Positions 24,545-34,074 of a stretch of 64,000 nucleotides of DNA are shown in pieces; positions within the stretch are counted from its first letter, which is position 1, and each line of letters opens with the position of its first letter. A program made the position numbers and the translations under genes. Source of the DNA: Sphingomonas sp. QA11 (GTDB lineage Bacteria > Pseudomonadota > Alphaproteobacteria > Sphingomonadales > Sphingomonadaceae); NCBI RefSeq assembly GCF_028473665.1, contig NZ_CP098774.1:1984001-2048000 (forward strand), written 5' to 3'. The notes under the pieces were generated by a model, which searched no databases, had not been told where the DNA came from, and was given only the letters and a program-made list of their open reading frames with translations.

Positions 24545-27043
24545 CTAAAAGGCCGCGTCGAAGCCGAGCCTGACGCTGCGTGGCTGAAGCGGGGTGATCT
24601 GGTTGCGGTCGCGAACCAGAAACGGTGATCCAAGCGCGAAGCGATTGCCGCGCGCGTCGAGAAGATTGGTCAGCGACAGGGTGACGGCGCGGCGCTTGGT
24701 GCCGACCCTGAATTCAAGGCCCGTGTCGAGATAGTCGCCCTGCAACTGGCCGAGGATGGGGCCGATGCCCAGGGTCGACTTTCCGACATAGCGGCCAAAG
24801 CCGTTCACTTCGAAGTCGACGGACGATGACAGCGAGGTGGCATAGGCAAAGCCGAGCCTGCCGGTCGCGTCCGCCACATTGGGGAGACGCTCCAGATTTG
24901 CCCTGGCCAGGTCGGACGGCAAGGTCGCGAAGGCAGGGGCGGTGACCTTGCTGTCATTGACATAGACGGCGGCATCGAACGACAGGCCCCGAACTGGCTG
25001 CCAGCGCCCCGCCAGCCCCACCGACAGGACTCGTCCGTCCCCCACATTGGCCGTGGTCGGGAAACCGAATCCATCGATCAGGTCGGCCTGGATATCGCTC
25101 CATCGCGACCAGGACGCGTTCAGCGACAGGCTGAAGTCCCTGACGCTGTAGCGCGCGCCCGCTTCCGTCGTCGCGACCCGATCGCCCTTGTAGCGCTGGA
25201 CGAAATCCTGCCGGACCGCGATTCCACCCGGCCGGAAGCCTTCCTGATAGCGCGCGAAAAGCGTCAATTGGTCAGACGGGCGATATGCCAGGGCGGCTGA
25301 AGGCAGCAGGCGCGTTTCCGATCGGGCCGCGCTCGCGCCCGGATCGACCCGAAAGGCGAACATCTTCAGCACGTCCTCGGAATCGCCCGAGAGTCGGGAA
25401 TGGGTAAGTCGTCCGCCAAAGGTCAGTGTCAGCCGGTCGAGCGGCTTTATCGATGTCTCGCCATACAGCGTCTGCTCGTCCACCTGGTTGCGCACGCCAG
25501 TCAATGTCAGCGTATCTGCTGGCTGGATCGATATCACGCCGGGGAATGTCTGCCCCGTCGTCGAGCCGCCCGAACCGGCTGACGCGAGGTAGAACTGGTC
25601 CATCTGGCGATTAACGCGCGCGACATTGTGGAGCAGGCTGACGCCGATCACCCAGCCAGTCCCTTCCGGACCGCGCCGGGCCAGCCGCGTTTCGGCCGTG
25701 ATCATCGAGATATGGTCGGTCTGGACATAGGCGGCAGGCGCGGCACTTGCGGATGGCGCGACCGTGAGATCGGTTGAATCGGCAAGCGCCACGCCTTCGA
25801 ACTGCTCGAAGACATATTGATTGGCATAGCCGAAGGAGGAGGTTAGCTCGAGCTGGCCCCATTGCTTGCGGACGACCAGGTCGCCGAGCCAGTAATCGTT
25901 GCGATAGGGCTGGGCTATGCTGCTCGCGCGGCTCAGGCCGTCGCCGCCGCGCTCCGCATATTGGCTGTCCAGGCCGTCGATGCGCTGACCGACGCCGCTG
26001 AGGTCGATCGTCCAGTCGTCCGCCGGTACGAAGCGGAGGGCGGCACGGCCACCGATGGTGCGGACTTCGTTCACATCCTTCAGTCCGCGTTTCGTGTCGT
26101 CGATATAGCCCCCGTCGATCGACCCGAAGGCAAGCGCACGGAAGGCCAGCCGATCGTCGACTATCGGCACGTTGAGAATGGCGCCGCCATCAACCCCGGG
26201 CTGGCCGTGCTGCACGGCCTGGGTCCCGCCCCAGATCGTGCCCCCCGTCATGCCCAGATCGGGCGCATGCGGAATGACGCGGACCACCCCGCCGAGCGAG
26301 CCGGCGCCATAGAGCGTACCCTGCGGCCCTTCCAGCACCTCGATGCTGCGGATGTCGTAGAGCCGCAGGCTCGGGTCCGGCGCGCTGTAGGTGATCCGGC
26401 TGTTGCCCCAATATTGGCCGACGGTCGCCTGTGTCGGACCAACGAAGCTGGAATCGGCGATACCACGGATGAACAGCTTGTTCCGCCCGGGGCCGAGGTG
26501 AGTGGATACGACGCTGGCCACCCGGGCCCCGATCGCGTCGGTGCCGCGCGCGCCCTCGGCCATCGAGAGCGTGTCACCCTCGATCACCTGCACTCCGCCC
26601 GGATAGACGCTGAGCGGCACATTGCGCTTGCTTCCCGTCACGATGACCTCATCGGCCACGCTATCGTGTGGTACGGTCGCCGGTGGTTGGGGAACGGGGC
26701 GCGCGACCGGCCGGGGTGCCGGCGGCAAGGCAGCCCGCTCGATGAGATAGGTGTTCGTCGCGACACGCCTGACTTCGAGGCGGGTACCGCTCAACATCCG
26801 CTCCAGCGCCTGGGCCGCGGTCAGCTTCCCGCGCACTGCCTTCACCCCGAGCTTCGCGATCGCTGAATCGCGAAACCCGATGCTCGTCCCGCTTTGGCGG
26901 CTGAGAAGCCTGATCGCGTGATCCAGGCGAGCGGCAGGGATATCGACATCCGCCACCCGTTCCTGGGCATGTGCAGGCGCGCCGATCAGCAAGGCTGCGG
27001 CGATCAACGGTATTGCAAGAGCGGTATTAGCGCCGCCGGGCAT
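24545..27043 (-). CDS. TonB-dependent receptor with STN signalling domain (FecA-like)
   Basis: The 832-residue protein has a signal peptide (cleavage near AHAQ, about 27). A secretin/TonB N-terminal (STN) domain covers about 30-105, and a TonB box DEVIVTG sits near 131-137. A plug (VLEGPQGTLYGAGSLGGVVR) and a 22-strand barrel ending in an aromatic residue (FDAAF) follow. The STN domain is what signals to a FecR anti-sigma factor, and fecR-like and sigma genes precede it with a 17-bp overlap, so it is a transducing receptor. The substrate is not readable; iron-chelate or other cell-surface signals are typical. Confidence 0.92.
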   Translation of the reverse strand: MPGGANTALAIPLIAAALLIGAPAHAQERVADVDIPAARLDHAIRLLSRQSGTSIGFRDSAIAKLGVKAVRGKLTAAQALERMLSGTRLEVRRVATNTYLIERAALPPAPRPVARPVPQPPATVPHDSVADEVIVTGSKRNVPLSVYPGGVQVIEGDTLSMAEGARGTDAIGARVASVVSTHLGPGRNKLFIRGIADSSFVGPTQATVGQYWGNSRITYSAPDPSLRLYDIRSIEVLEGPQGTLYGAGSLGGVVRVIPHAPDLGMTGGTIWGGTQAVQHGQPGVDGGAILNVPIVDDRLAFRALAFGSIDGGYIDDTKRGLKDVNEVRTIGGRAALRFVPADDWTIDLSGVGQRIDGLDSQYAERGGDGLSRASSIAQPYRNDYWLGDLVVRKQWGQLELTSSFGYANQYVFEQFEGVALADSTDLTVAPSASAAPAAYVQTDHISMITAETRLARRGPEGTGWVIGVSLLHNVARVNRQMDQFYLASAGSGGSTTGQTFPGVISIQPADTLTLTGVRNQVDEQTLYGETSIKPLDRLTLTFGGRLTHSRLSGDSEDVLKMFAFRVDPGASAARSETRLLPSAALAYRPSDQLTLFARYQEGFRPGGIAVRQDFVQRYKGDRVATTEAGARYSVRDFSLSLNASWSRWSDIQADLIDGFGFPTTANVGDGRVLSVGLAGRWQPVRGLSFDAAVYVNDSKVTAPAFATLPSDLARANLERLPNVADATGRLGFAYATSLSSSVDFEVNGFGRYVGKSTLGIGPILGQLQGDYLDTGLEFRVGTKRRAVTLSLTNLLDARGNRFALGSPFLVRDRNQITPLQPRSVRLGFDAAF

Positions 27044-27986
27044 TGGCAGGAGTCATCGTCCATGTATCGCCTTGTTTAGCGAAGTTCACGCCCAGCAGCG
27101 GGCCGGCGCGCGCAAGAACCTCGCGAGGTGGTCCCTCAAGCACCAGCGTGCCCGTAAACCGCATCCGCGCCGCGCCATCCACCACCCGGATCGAACGGCC
27201 GGTGTTACGGGACAGGTCACGCGCAACCTGGTCGAGCGTCGCATCATCATAGTGGAGCTGGCCGGATTGCCAGCCGCCTATCCCTTCAGGACTGGTCTTG
27301 CGTACCGCAGGCGCGGCATCTCGGTCGGGCCGGGACAGTGCGTCACCCTGGTTGAGCCGTATCCGCTGCGCTCCCGCTTCATAGTCAACGGCGCCGTCAG
27401 CGACCGCGACATCGATGGCGCCGCCGTCGCGCACCACGTTGAAAACGGTGCCGACATCGACCAGCCGGGTGCCGTCGGCAACGACGACGAACGGATGGCG
27501 CGCGTCATGCCGCACCTCGAACAGCGCCTCACCCTCGGCAAGCGTGATTTCTCTCGGCTTGTCAGGATCGAGCACGATCCGAGTGCCGCCGTTCAGAACG
27601 ATGCGCGAGCCGTCGGCCAGATCGACTGTCCGGTGCTCGCCCGGCGCGGTCGCTACTTCGCGCCGGGGCGCATCCCGGGTCACCACCGTCCAGCTCACCA
27701 CCCCGACGAGCGCCGCGGCGATCGCGCCGCCTGTTGCAAACCAGCGCCCGCGCGGGGGGTAGTGCGCGGGCGCTGTCGCCGCCGCGACAGGGGTATGTGC
27801 GGCGAAGAGCTGGCCTGCCCAGGCGTCATCCTCCAGGGCGACCTCATAAGCGGGCAAATGCCGGGGATCGCTCTCGAGCCAGTCGGTGAGACCTTCCCAA
27901 TCGGCGAAAGACGCATCCTGTGCGCGGATCGCCCACAGGCGCGCCGCCTCTCCGATATTGTCGAACTCGTGTGCCATCATGCCCAT
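27027..27986 (-). CDS. FecR-family anti-sigma factor
   Basis: The 319-residue protein has an N-terminal cytoplasmic DUF4880-type segment (ARLWAIRAQDASFADWEGLTDWL), one transmembrane helix (about 83-102) and a periplasmic FecR domain (GEHRTVDLADGSRIVLN, FEVRHDARHPFVV, VDVGTVFNV), then a C-terminal STN-like tail. It relays the signal from the neighbouring receptor to the sigma factor. The end overlaps the receptor start and the sigma gene ends 27 bp upstream. Confidence 0.92.
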   Translation of the reverse strand: MGMMAHEFDNIGEAARLWAIRAQDASFADWEGLTDWLESDPRHLPAYEVALEDDAWAGQLFAAHTPVAAATAPAHYPPRGRWFATGGAIAAALVGVVSWTVVTRDAPRREVATAPGEHRTVDLADGSRIVLNGGTRIVLDPDKPREITLAEGEALFEVRHDARHPFVVVADGTRLVDVGTVFNVVRDGGAIDVAVADGAVDYEAGAQRIRLNQGDALSRPDRDAAPAVRKTSPEGIGGWQSGQLHYDDATLDQVARDLSRNTGRSIRVVDGAARMRFTGTLVLEGPPREVLARAGPLLGVNFAKQGDTWTMTPANARRR

Positions 27987-28013
27987 ATCCCTGACATGAC
28001 GGAGCCGTTCCCG

Positions 28014-28628
28014 CTATTCCGCATCGAACTGCGCCTTCAGTTCGGCAAGGGCGCGATAGGCCTTTTGCAGATCCTTTTCGACTGAGCTGAGACTGACACC
28101 CAGGTCGCGAGCGATGGCGGCCTGTCCCAGGCCTTCGAGACGGTAAAGGCGGAATACGCGGTCGACGCGCGGGCCAAGCCCGGCCAGCATCGCTTCGGCC
28201 TGGCGCATGCGCTCGCGGGCGATGAGCACTCGCTCGCCCAGCGGTTCTTCCTCGGCCGTAACGCTGGTCTCATGCCAGTCCATCTGCCGGCGCTCGCGAC
28301 TGAAGGTCGAGCGGCGCCGGTCGCGCATCAGATTTTCGGCCGCGCGGAACAGATAGGCGACCGGGTCGGCCACGGGCTGGCTCGGGGCAACCGCGAGGCG
28401 CTGCCACAGGTCATGCAGCACGTCCTCCGCCTCATCGCCCGCGCCGCGCGCGGCAAGGAAACGGAGCAGCCGGGCGCGCTCGTTCAGGATAACGCGCTGC
28501 AATCCGTCGATATGCTCACTCCCGGCCATGGCACCACGCAAAGCACTCGCCGGCTGGCTTGCCAAGTCCGGCCGTCTCCCGGCAGCGGCAACCTGTCGCT
28601 GCGGCCGGACGGGTTCCTGGAGAAGCAT
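28014..28628 (-). CDS. FecI-like ECF sigma factor
   Basis: The product, up to 204 residues, contains sigma region 2 (DEAEDVLHDLWQRLA, ADPVAYLFRAAENLMRD) and region 4 (VFRLYRLEGLGQAAIARDLGVSLSSVEKDL), the FecI subgroup layout. ATG 28628 overlaps the upstream peptidase stop as TGATG and has an AGGCAGGG site. ATG 28529 gives a more typical FecI N-terminus (MAGSEHIDGLQR). It should transcribe the receptor operon when released by FecR. Confidence 0.88.
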   Translation of the reverse strand: MLLQEPVRPQRQVAAAGRRPDLASQPASALRGAMAGSEHIDGLQRVILNERARLLRFLAARGAGDEAEDVLHDLWQRLAVAPSQPVADPVAYLFRAAENLMRDRRRSTFSRERRQMDWHETSVTAEEEPLGERVLIARERMRQAEAMLAGLGPRVDRVFRLYRLEGLGQAAIARDLGVSLSSVEKDLQKAYRALAELKAQFDAE

Positions 28629-29287
28629 CAGAACCCTGCCTCAACTGTCGACTCCGGCGCTGACTCTGTACGTGCCCGCGCAAAAGCGGAGACATGGGGC
28701 TCGGCGGGCTGCCGGGGCACCCGCCCAAGCAGGCGCCGGCCCGAGAAATAGGCAAGTGGGCCGGTTGCCTGGCCATTCACGCGTACCTCGAAATGGAGAT
28801 GACTGCCGGTCGAGCGGCCGGTCGAGCCCATCATGGCAATGGTCTCGCCCTGCTCCACGCGTACGCCGGGACGTACCAGCGACCGGGAAAGATGCGCGTA
28901 GCGCGTGACAAGGCCATTGCCATGATCGATCTCGATCATGTTTCCATAACCGCCCGCGCTGCCCGAATAGTCGACGACACCGCCGGCCGCGGCCATCACC
29001 GGGGAATGGAGTGGTCCCGGTATGTCGATGCCGCTGTGCATGGCCCAACCGCCGCGGATCGGATCGTGACGATATCCAAAACCCGACGAGAGGCGCGGCA
29101 GCGCCGCCGGGACAAGATCCTCCGGCACCTGGCCTGCGGAGGCCGGTGTCGACCAGACCATCATGCGCTGGCGAAATGCGGCACCTTCGCCACCCGGCAG
29201 CCTGTCGACGCCGTCACCCGCGGCAGGCCCATAGCCGCCAAGAAGCAGCAGCGCGGCGGTGAGCGGCAGGGCGGGAATCACTGGCAT
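28628..29287 (-). CDS. M23-family (LytM) peptidoglycan endopeptidase
   Basis: From ATG 29287 the product has 219 residues, with a signal peptide (ALPLTAALLLLGGYG). The M23 zinc site is HSGID (H84, D88) with GSHLHFE (H163, H165), and the fold markers GGYGNMIEIDHGNGLVTRYAHL lie in between. It probably cleaves cross-links in the cell wall. Its stop overlaps the sigma-factor start, an unusual pairing for a fec-type operon. Confidence 0.88.
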   Translation of the reverse strand: MPVIPALPLTAALLLLGGYGPAAGDGVDRLPGGEGAAFRQRMMVWSTPASAGQVPEDLVPAALPRLSSGFGYRHDPIRGGWAMHSGIDIPGPLHSPVMAAAGGVVDYSGSAGGYGNMIEIDHGNGLVTRYAHLSRSLVRPGVRVEQGETIAMMGSTGRSTGSHLHFEVRVNGQATGPLAYFSGRRLLGRVPRQPAEPHVSAFARARTESAPESTVEAGF

Positions 29288-29423
29288 TATGCTTGAGGAC
29301 GGAGACCTCGCGCCGGTTCCGTAAGCCGCAGGCAATTATTTTTTACCTCGCCGTTTGCTTGCGGAAATGCCCGGGCAACTCCGTCCCCTCCCTCGTCAGT
29401 AACGCTTTAACCAGGAGGCGAGG

Positions 29424-30233
29424 ATGAATTCCACAGAACGCCGCATGCTCGACATGCTCAAAAAGGGCCGCGATCGCTTCGGGGTCGTCGCCGTGAAGGC
29501 TGAGTTCGAAGCTGAGGGCACGCGTCCGGACGAGTTGCTGCGCCTGCTCGAGCTCGCCTACCGCGCCGACCTCAAGGTCGCGCTCAAGATTGGCGGTTGC
29601 GAGGCGGTGTCGGATCTTCACGCCTCGAAGCTCTACGGTGCGAACTATATCATCGCGCCCATGGTCGAGACTCCTTACGCGCTGTCGAAGCTCGTCGAGG
29701 CCAAAACAAAGGTCTATGGCGACGACACGGACACGCAGTTCCTATTCAACCTCGAAACCGAATCGACGCTGCGTAATCTCGACGCGATGATCCCGCTCGC
29801 CAAGGCAGCGCTTGACGGCATCGTGTTCGGGCGTGTCGATTTCACGCTCTCCCGCGGGCTGCCACGCGGCGCGATCAACCAGCGCGAGATTACCGAGGCG
29901 GTCCTTACCGCCGCGCGCGCCTGTGCCGACCATGGCCTTGAACTGGTGGTCGGCGGATCGGTCGCTGGCGAATCCGGGCCGGCGCTGCGCGAAATGCGCC
30001 GCATCCGCCTGGACCGCTTCGAAACTCGCAAGGTGATCTTCGACGGCGCCGCCGCCGACATGCCCGGCTTCGAAGCCGGGATCGCGAACGCCGTTGCGTT
30101 CGAACTCGCCTGGCTTGAGAACAAGCGCGATTATTATCGCACCATCGCTGACGAGGATTTGGCGCGCATCCGGATGATCCAGGAGCGCAGCGCCGTCGCC
30201 GCGCGCGGACGGCTGGCAAGCGTCGCTGCCTGA
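29424..30233 (+). CDS. HpcH/HpaI-type aldolase family protein
   Basis: The 269-residue TIM-barrel protein has the class II pyruvate aldolase/citrate lyase pattern: a FEAEGTR loop, KIGGCEAVSD, APMVETPYAL, FNLETE, and GRVDFTLSRG, where metal-binding acidic residues lie. The enzyme would join or split a pyruvate-type unit and a sugar aldehyde. It opens the surface-polysaccharide operon behind a strong AGGAGG site, so a role in making an unusual sugar precursor is likely. The substrate is unknown. Confidence 0.75.
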   Translation: MNSTERRMLDMLKKGRDRFGVVAVKAEFEAEGTRPDELLRLLELAYRADLKVALKIGGCEAVSDLHASKLYGANYIIAPMVETPYALSKLVEAKTKVYGDDTDTQFLFNLETESTLRNLDAMIPLAKAALDGIVFGRVDFTLSRGLPRGAINQREITEAVLTAARACADHGLELVVGGSVAGESGPALREMRRIRLDRFETRKVIFDGAAADMPGFEAGIANAVAFELAWLENKRDYYRTIADEDLARIRMIQERSAVAARGRLASVAA

Positions 30234-30239
30234 CCCGCC

Positions 30240-31079
30240 ATGTCGTTGAGGGATGAAGTCTCGGCCATGATGCGAGGCGTTGCCGCGACAGCGGTAACGC
30301 CGCGTTTCCGCATGCTTGCCGATCATGAGATTACCGAGAAGAGTCCGGGCGAGATCGTCACCAGTGTCGATCGCGACGCCGAACGTCGCTTGCACGACCA
30401 GCTGGAGACGCTGGGAATCGGGGCCCGTATCGTCGGCGAGGAAGCGGCGGCGCACGAGCCGGGACTCCTCGACGATATCGGCCAGGGGCTGGTCTGGCTG
30501 ATCGACCCGCTTGACGGCACCGCCAATTTCGCTGCCGGCCGCGCGCCCTTCGGCATGATGGTGGCGCTCGTCGAAGACGGCGTGCCTCGCGCCGGCTGGA
30601 TACTGGATCTTCTGAGTGGACGGATCTGCCATGCCGAATGGGGTGCCGGCGCCACCTGCGACGGCATCCCCGTGCGGACCCGCCCGACGGAAGGTACAAT
30701 GCCGGTCGCGGCGTTGGGAACGCATTTCATGACGCCCGAACACCGTGACCGGGTCCATGCTCATGCCGCGCAGCATTTCGAGATGGTGCCCGTCCCGCGT
30801 TGCGCCGCCGAAAGCTATCCGCGTCTGGTGCTCGGCCAGAATGATCTCGCGGCGTTCCAGCGCACCCTGCCCTGGGATCATGCGGCAGGCGCCCTGTTCC
30901 TGACCGAAGCAGGTGGCGTGGTGACTGACTGGAATCGAGCCCCCTACCGGGTCGGCTCAGGCCGCGGGCTGCTCGCCGCGGCCAATGAACGCCTCTGGGA
31001 AACGGCCGCCGACATCCTGCTTGGTTCGGCAGCCGGCCTGACCGCGAGCCTGATCGAAAAAGAAGATTGCACCGCATGA
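30240..31079 (+). CDS. Inositol monophosphatase-family phosphatase
   Basis: The 279-residue protein carries the Mg-dependent phosphatase motifs GEE (about 62-64), WLIDPLDGTANF (about 84-95) and WDHAAGALFLTEAGG (about 212-226). It may dephosphorylate a sugar phosphate made by the preceding aldolase-like enzyme. It starts 6 bp after that gene and its stop overlaps the next start as ATGA. Confidence 0.85.
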   Translation: MSLRDEVSAMMRGVAATAVTPRFRMLADHEITEKSPGEIVTSVDRDAERRLHDQLETLGIGARIVGEEAAAHEPGLLDDIGQGLVWLIDPLDGTANFAAGRAPFGMMVALVEDGVPRAGWILDLLSGRICHAEWGAGATCDGIPVRTRPTEGTMPVAALGTHFMTPEHRDRVHAHAAQHFEMVPVPRCAAESYPRLVLGQNDLAAFQRTLPWDHAAGALFLTEAGGVVTDWNRAPYRVGSGRGLLAAANERLWETAADILLGSAAGLTASLIEKEDCTA

Positions 31080-32962
31080 CGACCCCTTGGAAACAATTGC
31101 TGGCTGGCTGCGTGTTCGCGCTGCCGCTGATCCCGGCGCAGGCATCAGCCCAGTTATCCCCGCCGGTGTCGCCAACGGAACAGTCCGGCGGAGGAGCGAG
31201 CGCGATCTCACGGGGCGCCGCGGCGGCGCAGGTCGCTGTCCCGCCCGCCGAGGTGCGTTCCTACCAGCCAACCGTGATCGATGGCGCCCCCGCCACGCCG
31301 GAGGCCAATGGCAGCGACCAGCCCACGCCGCGTGGCCAGCGGACAAAGCCGGTATCGCCTGTCGCCAACGAGTTCGAGACATTTGTCTCGAACGCGGCCG
31401 GCAAGCCGCTGCGCCGCTTCGGTGCCGAATTGCTGACACCGGGCGGGCGCGATTTCACCGCGCCCTCCACCACCATCGTGCCGCCGGACTATCGCCTCAA
31501 CCCCGGGGACGAAGTGCTGCTCGGCCTGACCGGATCGGTACAGGCGGCGGATCTGCGGCTGACCGTCGACAAGGAAGGGCGCATCTTCGTGCCACGCGTC
31601 GGCGCCATCACCGTCGGTGGGGTGCGCTATGGCGACCTGCGCGACGTCATCGCCCGCCAGGTGGCGCGCCAGTATCGCGCGTTCGACCTGCAGGTGACCG
31701 CAGGACGGCTGCACGGCATCACCGTCTATGTCACCGGTTTCGCGGCGACCCCGGGGTCCTACACCGTCAGCAGCCTTTCGACATTGGTCAACGCCGTGCT
31801 CGCGGCCGGCGGTCCCGCACCCGGAGGAAGCTTCCGGTCGATCCAGCTTCGCCGGAACGGCCAGTTGATCTCCGACTTCGATCTCTACGACCTGTTGCTC
31901 AAGGGCGACAAGAGCGGCGACGCCGCGCTGCAGAATGGCGACGTCATCTACCTCGCGCCGGCCGGAGAGCAGGTGGCGGTGATCGGCAGCGTCAATCGCG
32001 AGGCCATTTTCGAGATCGCTCCCAACGAGACGCTCAACGACGCGATCCTCTATGCCGGCGGCATCAACACCGTGGCCGATGACAGCCGCCTGATGGTGCT
32101 CGATTCCCTGGGCAAGACCGAGTCCGGATGGCGGCAGGTCACCGCCGCCGAGGCACGCACGCAAAAGGCCCGGCGCGGCGACATCATCCGCATCCTCTCC
32201 GATGTCGGCATCGCCCGCCCGCTCGACCAGCAACCGGTGCTGGTGACGATCAGCGGCGAAGTGGCCCGGCCCGGCCGCTATTATTTCCGCCCCGGCACGA
32301 GGATGGAGGACGTGGTGGCACAGGCGGGCGGCCTCACCACCCTCGCCTTTCCTTATGCCAGCGTGATCACGCGCGAGAGCGTCAAGGCGCAGCAGAAGCT
32401 GAGCTTCGACCGCGCGATCCAGGACATGGAATTTCAGCTCACCGCCCAGCCGGTCGTCTCCGCCAATCGCGCTCAGCTCGCCCAGCCGGGCAATCTCGCT
32501 CTGGTTCGTTCGATCGTCGAGCAATTGCGCGCACGCGAACCGAGCGGCCGGCTGGTCTTCGACCTGCCGGTCGCCGCAGCCGCCTTGCCCGGCGACGTGA
32601 TCGTCGAGAATAACGACACCATCTATATTCCGTCCCGGCCGGTGACCGTCGGTGTCTTCGGCGCGGTACCGAGCCCTGCCTCCTTCGCCTATCGCGAGGG
32701 CGCCTCGATCGGCGACTTCGTCCAGTCCGCTGGCGGCGTGCAGCAACTGGGCGACAAGGCCGAGATCTTCGTGGTGCGCGCCAACGGCACGGTGGTCGCG
32801 AACGGCAAGCGGGTGCTGCGGGCACCGGCGCTGCCGGGCGATCTGGTCTATGTGCCGGTCGACGCCAATCGCGGCGAGTTCTGGGCACGTCTTCGCGACA
32901 TCACCGGCAGCCTGTTCGGCGGACTGGTCGGTGCCGCCTCGATCAAGTCGCTCGCGCAATGA
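31076..32962 (+). CDS. Wza-like polysaccharide export protein with SLBB repeats
   Basis: The 628-residue outer-membrane export protein has a signal peptide ending AQASA (about 24), a polysaccharide-export domain (PPDYRLNPGDEVLLGLTG, about 138-155) and several SLBB domains (VTGFAATPGSYTV, ISGEVARPGRYYF, GAVPSPASFAYREGASI). It would form the pore through which the polymer leaves the cell, working with the adjacent Wzz-type protein. ATG 31076 overlaps the upstream stop. A LAGC near residue 12 looks like a lipobox but sits too close to the start. Confidence 0.88.
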   Translation: MTTPWKQLLAGCVFALPLIPAQASAQLSPPVSPTEQSGGGASAISRGAAAAQVAVPPAEVRSYQPTVIDGAPATPEANGSDQPTPRGQRTKPVSPVANEFETFVSNAAGKPLRRFGAELLTPGGRDFTAPSTTIVPPDYRLNPGDEVLLGLTGSVQAADLRLTVDKEGRIFVPRVGAITVGGVRYGDLRDVIARQVARQYRAFDLQVTAGRLHGITVYVTGFAATPGSYTVSSLSTLVNAVLAAGGPAPGGSFRSIQLRRNGQLISDFDLYDLLLKGDKSGDAALQNGDVIYLAPAGEQVAVIGSVNREAIFEIAPNETLNDAILYAGGINTVADDSRLMVLDSLGKTESGWRQVTAAEARTQKARRGDIIRILSDVGIARPLDQQPVLVTISGEVARPGRYYFRPGTRMEDVVAQAGGLTTLAFPYASVITRESVKAQQKLSFDRAIQDMEFQLTAQPVVSANRAQLAQPGNLALVRSIVEQLRAREPSGRLVFDLPVAAAALPGDVIVENNDTIYIPSRPVTVGVFGAVPSPASFAYREGASIGDFVQSAGGVQQLGDKAEIFVVRANGTVVANGKRVLRAPALPGDLVYVPVDANRGEFWARLRDITGSLFGGLVGAASIKSLAQ

Positions 32963-34074
32963 GCGTCATGACTCGCGCCGTCGGCGTCGTCCGCAATCAG
33001 CGCTCGCGCCGCATGGCCTATGCCGTGCTTGCCTTGCTGCTGGCCGCACTCTGCCTGTTTCCGCATCCCTATGTAGCCCGCGCGAAGATGCTCCCGCAGG
33101 ATAGCAACAGCGTCGGGCTCGGCTCGATGATGAACGCGCTCGGGGGCCAGCTCCAGGGTTTCGCGGCACTGCTCGGCGGCGTCAAGCAGCCGGTCGACTT
33201 GTATCTCGCCATCTCGCGCGGCACTGAGGTGACCGACGACGTGATCCGCCGGCTGCGGCTGGTCGGGCCGCAGGGCTATGCCAGCGTCGACCAGGCGCGC
33301 GTCGCCCTGGCGCAGAAGGTTGACGTCCATTCCCTGACCGGTGGCATCGTCGAGGTGGAAGTCCGCATGCACGATGCGGTCCGGGCACAGGCGCTGACCG
33401 AGGCCTATGTCCGCGCGATCAGCGACCGGATCATCGCGCTGGGGCGCGACCGGGTTCGCCGCAAGCGCCAGGTGGTGCAGGATCGCTTCAAGGAAGCCGC
33501 GGCCCGGGTGGCGACGGCTGAAACCGCCCTCGACGGTTTCCGCCGGCGCAACAACCTCGCCGAGCCCGAGGCACAGCTGGGATCGGCACTGTCACTGCGT
33601 ACCGGGCTAGAGGCGCAGCTTCAGGCCAAGCTGGTCGAGCTTGAGACGCTGCAACGCTTCCAGGGGCCGGACAACCCGCAACTCCAGTCGGTCCAGTCGG
33701 AAGTCGCCTCGATCCGCGCGCAGATCGCGCGCACCGCGCAGGCCCGGCTTGGCGTCACGGGGCCCAACGTCACCGGCCTTTCGCAAGTCTCCGGCGAATA
33801 TCTCAACCTCTATCGCGACTATCGCTTCGCCCAGGCGCTCTACGAGGTCTATGCCCGCTCATCCGAGGAAGTGGCGGTCGAAACGCTCGCGTCGGAGACG
33901 GCTTCGGACGTTCAGATCATCGAGGCGCCGCGCCTCGACGCCGACCGGAAGTACAATATCTCCGCCGTCGCGCTGCTTGCGCTGGTGATCCTGGCCGCGC
34001 TGTTCACGGAGATCTATGCGCCGGCCACCGGCATCAACCTCGGCCTGCGGCAGCGCGAGGATGGCGAACGATGA
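32959..34074 (+). CDS. Wzz/GumC-like chain-length or export co-polymerase
   Basis: The 371-residue protein has a transmembrane helix near the start (about 19-38), a long periplasmic coiled-coil region (about 140-300, with RVATAETALDGFRRRNNL and LVELETLQRFQGPDNPQLQ) and a second helix near 330-350. This is the layout of polysaccharide co-polymerases. It lacks a cytosolic tyrosine-kinase domain. It overlaps both neighbours by 4 bp. Confidence 0.85.
   Translation: MSVMTRAVGVVRNQRSRRMAYAVLALLLAALCLFPHPYVARAKMLPQDSNSVGLGSMMNALGGQLQGFAALLGGVKQPVDLYLAISRGTEVTDDVIRRLRLVGPQGYASVDQARVALAQKVDVHSLTGGIVEVEVRMHDAVRAQALTEAYVRAISDRIIALGRDRVRRKRQVVQDRFKEAAARVATAETALDGFRRRNNLAEPEAQLGSALSLRTGLEAQLQAKLVELETLQRFQGPDNPQLQSVQSEVASIRAQIARTAQARLGVTGPNVTGLSQVSGEYLNLYRDYRFAQALYEVYARSSEEVAVETLASETASDVQIIEAPRLDADRKYNISAVALLALVILAALFTEIYAPATGINLGLRQREDGER

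Noticed and set aside
31076..31120. Lipobox LAGC near the start of the Wza-like protein
   Set aside because: The cysteine is only about 12 residues from the start with too short a hydrophobic stretch before it; a later signal-peptidase I site (AQASA) fits better.
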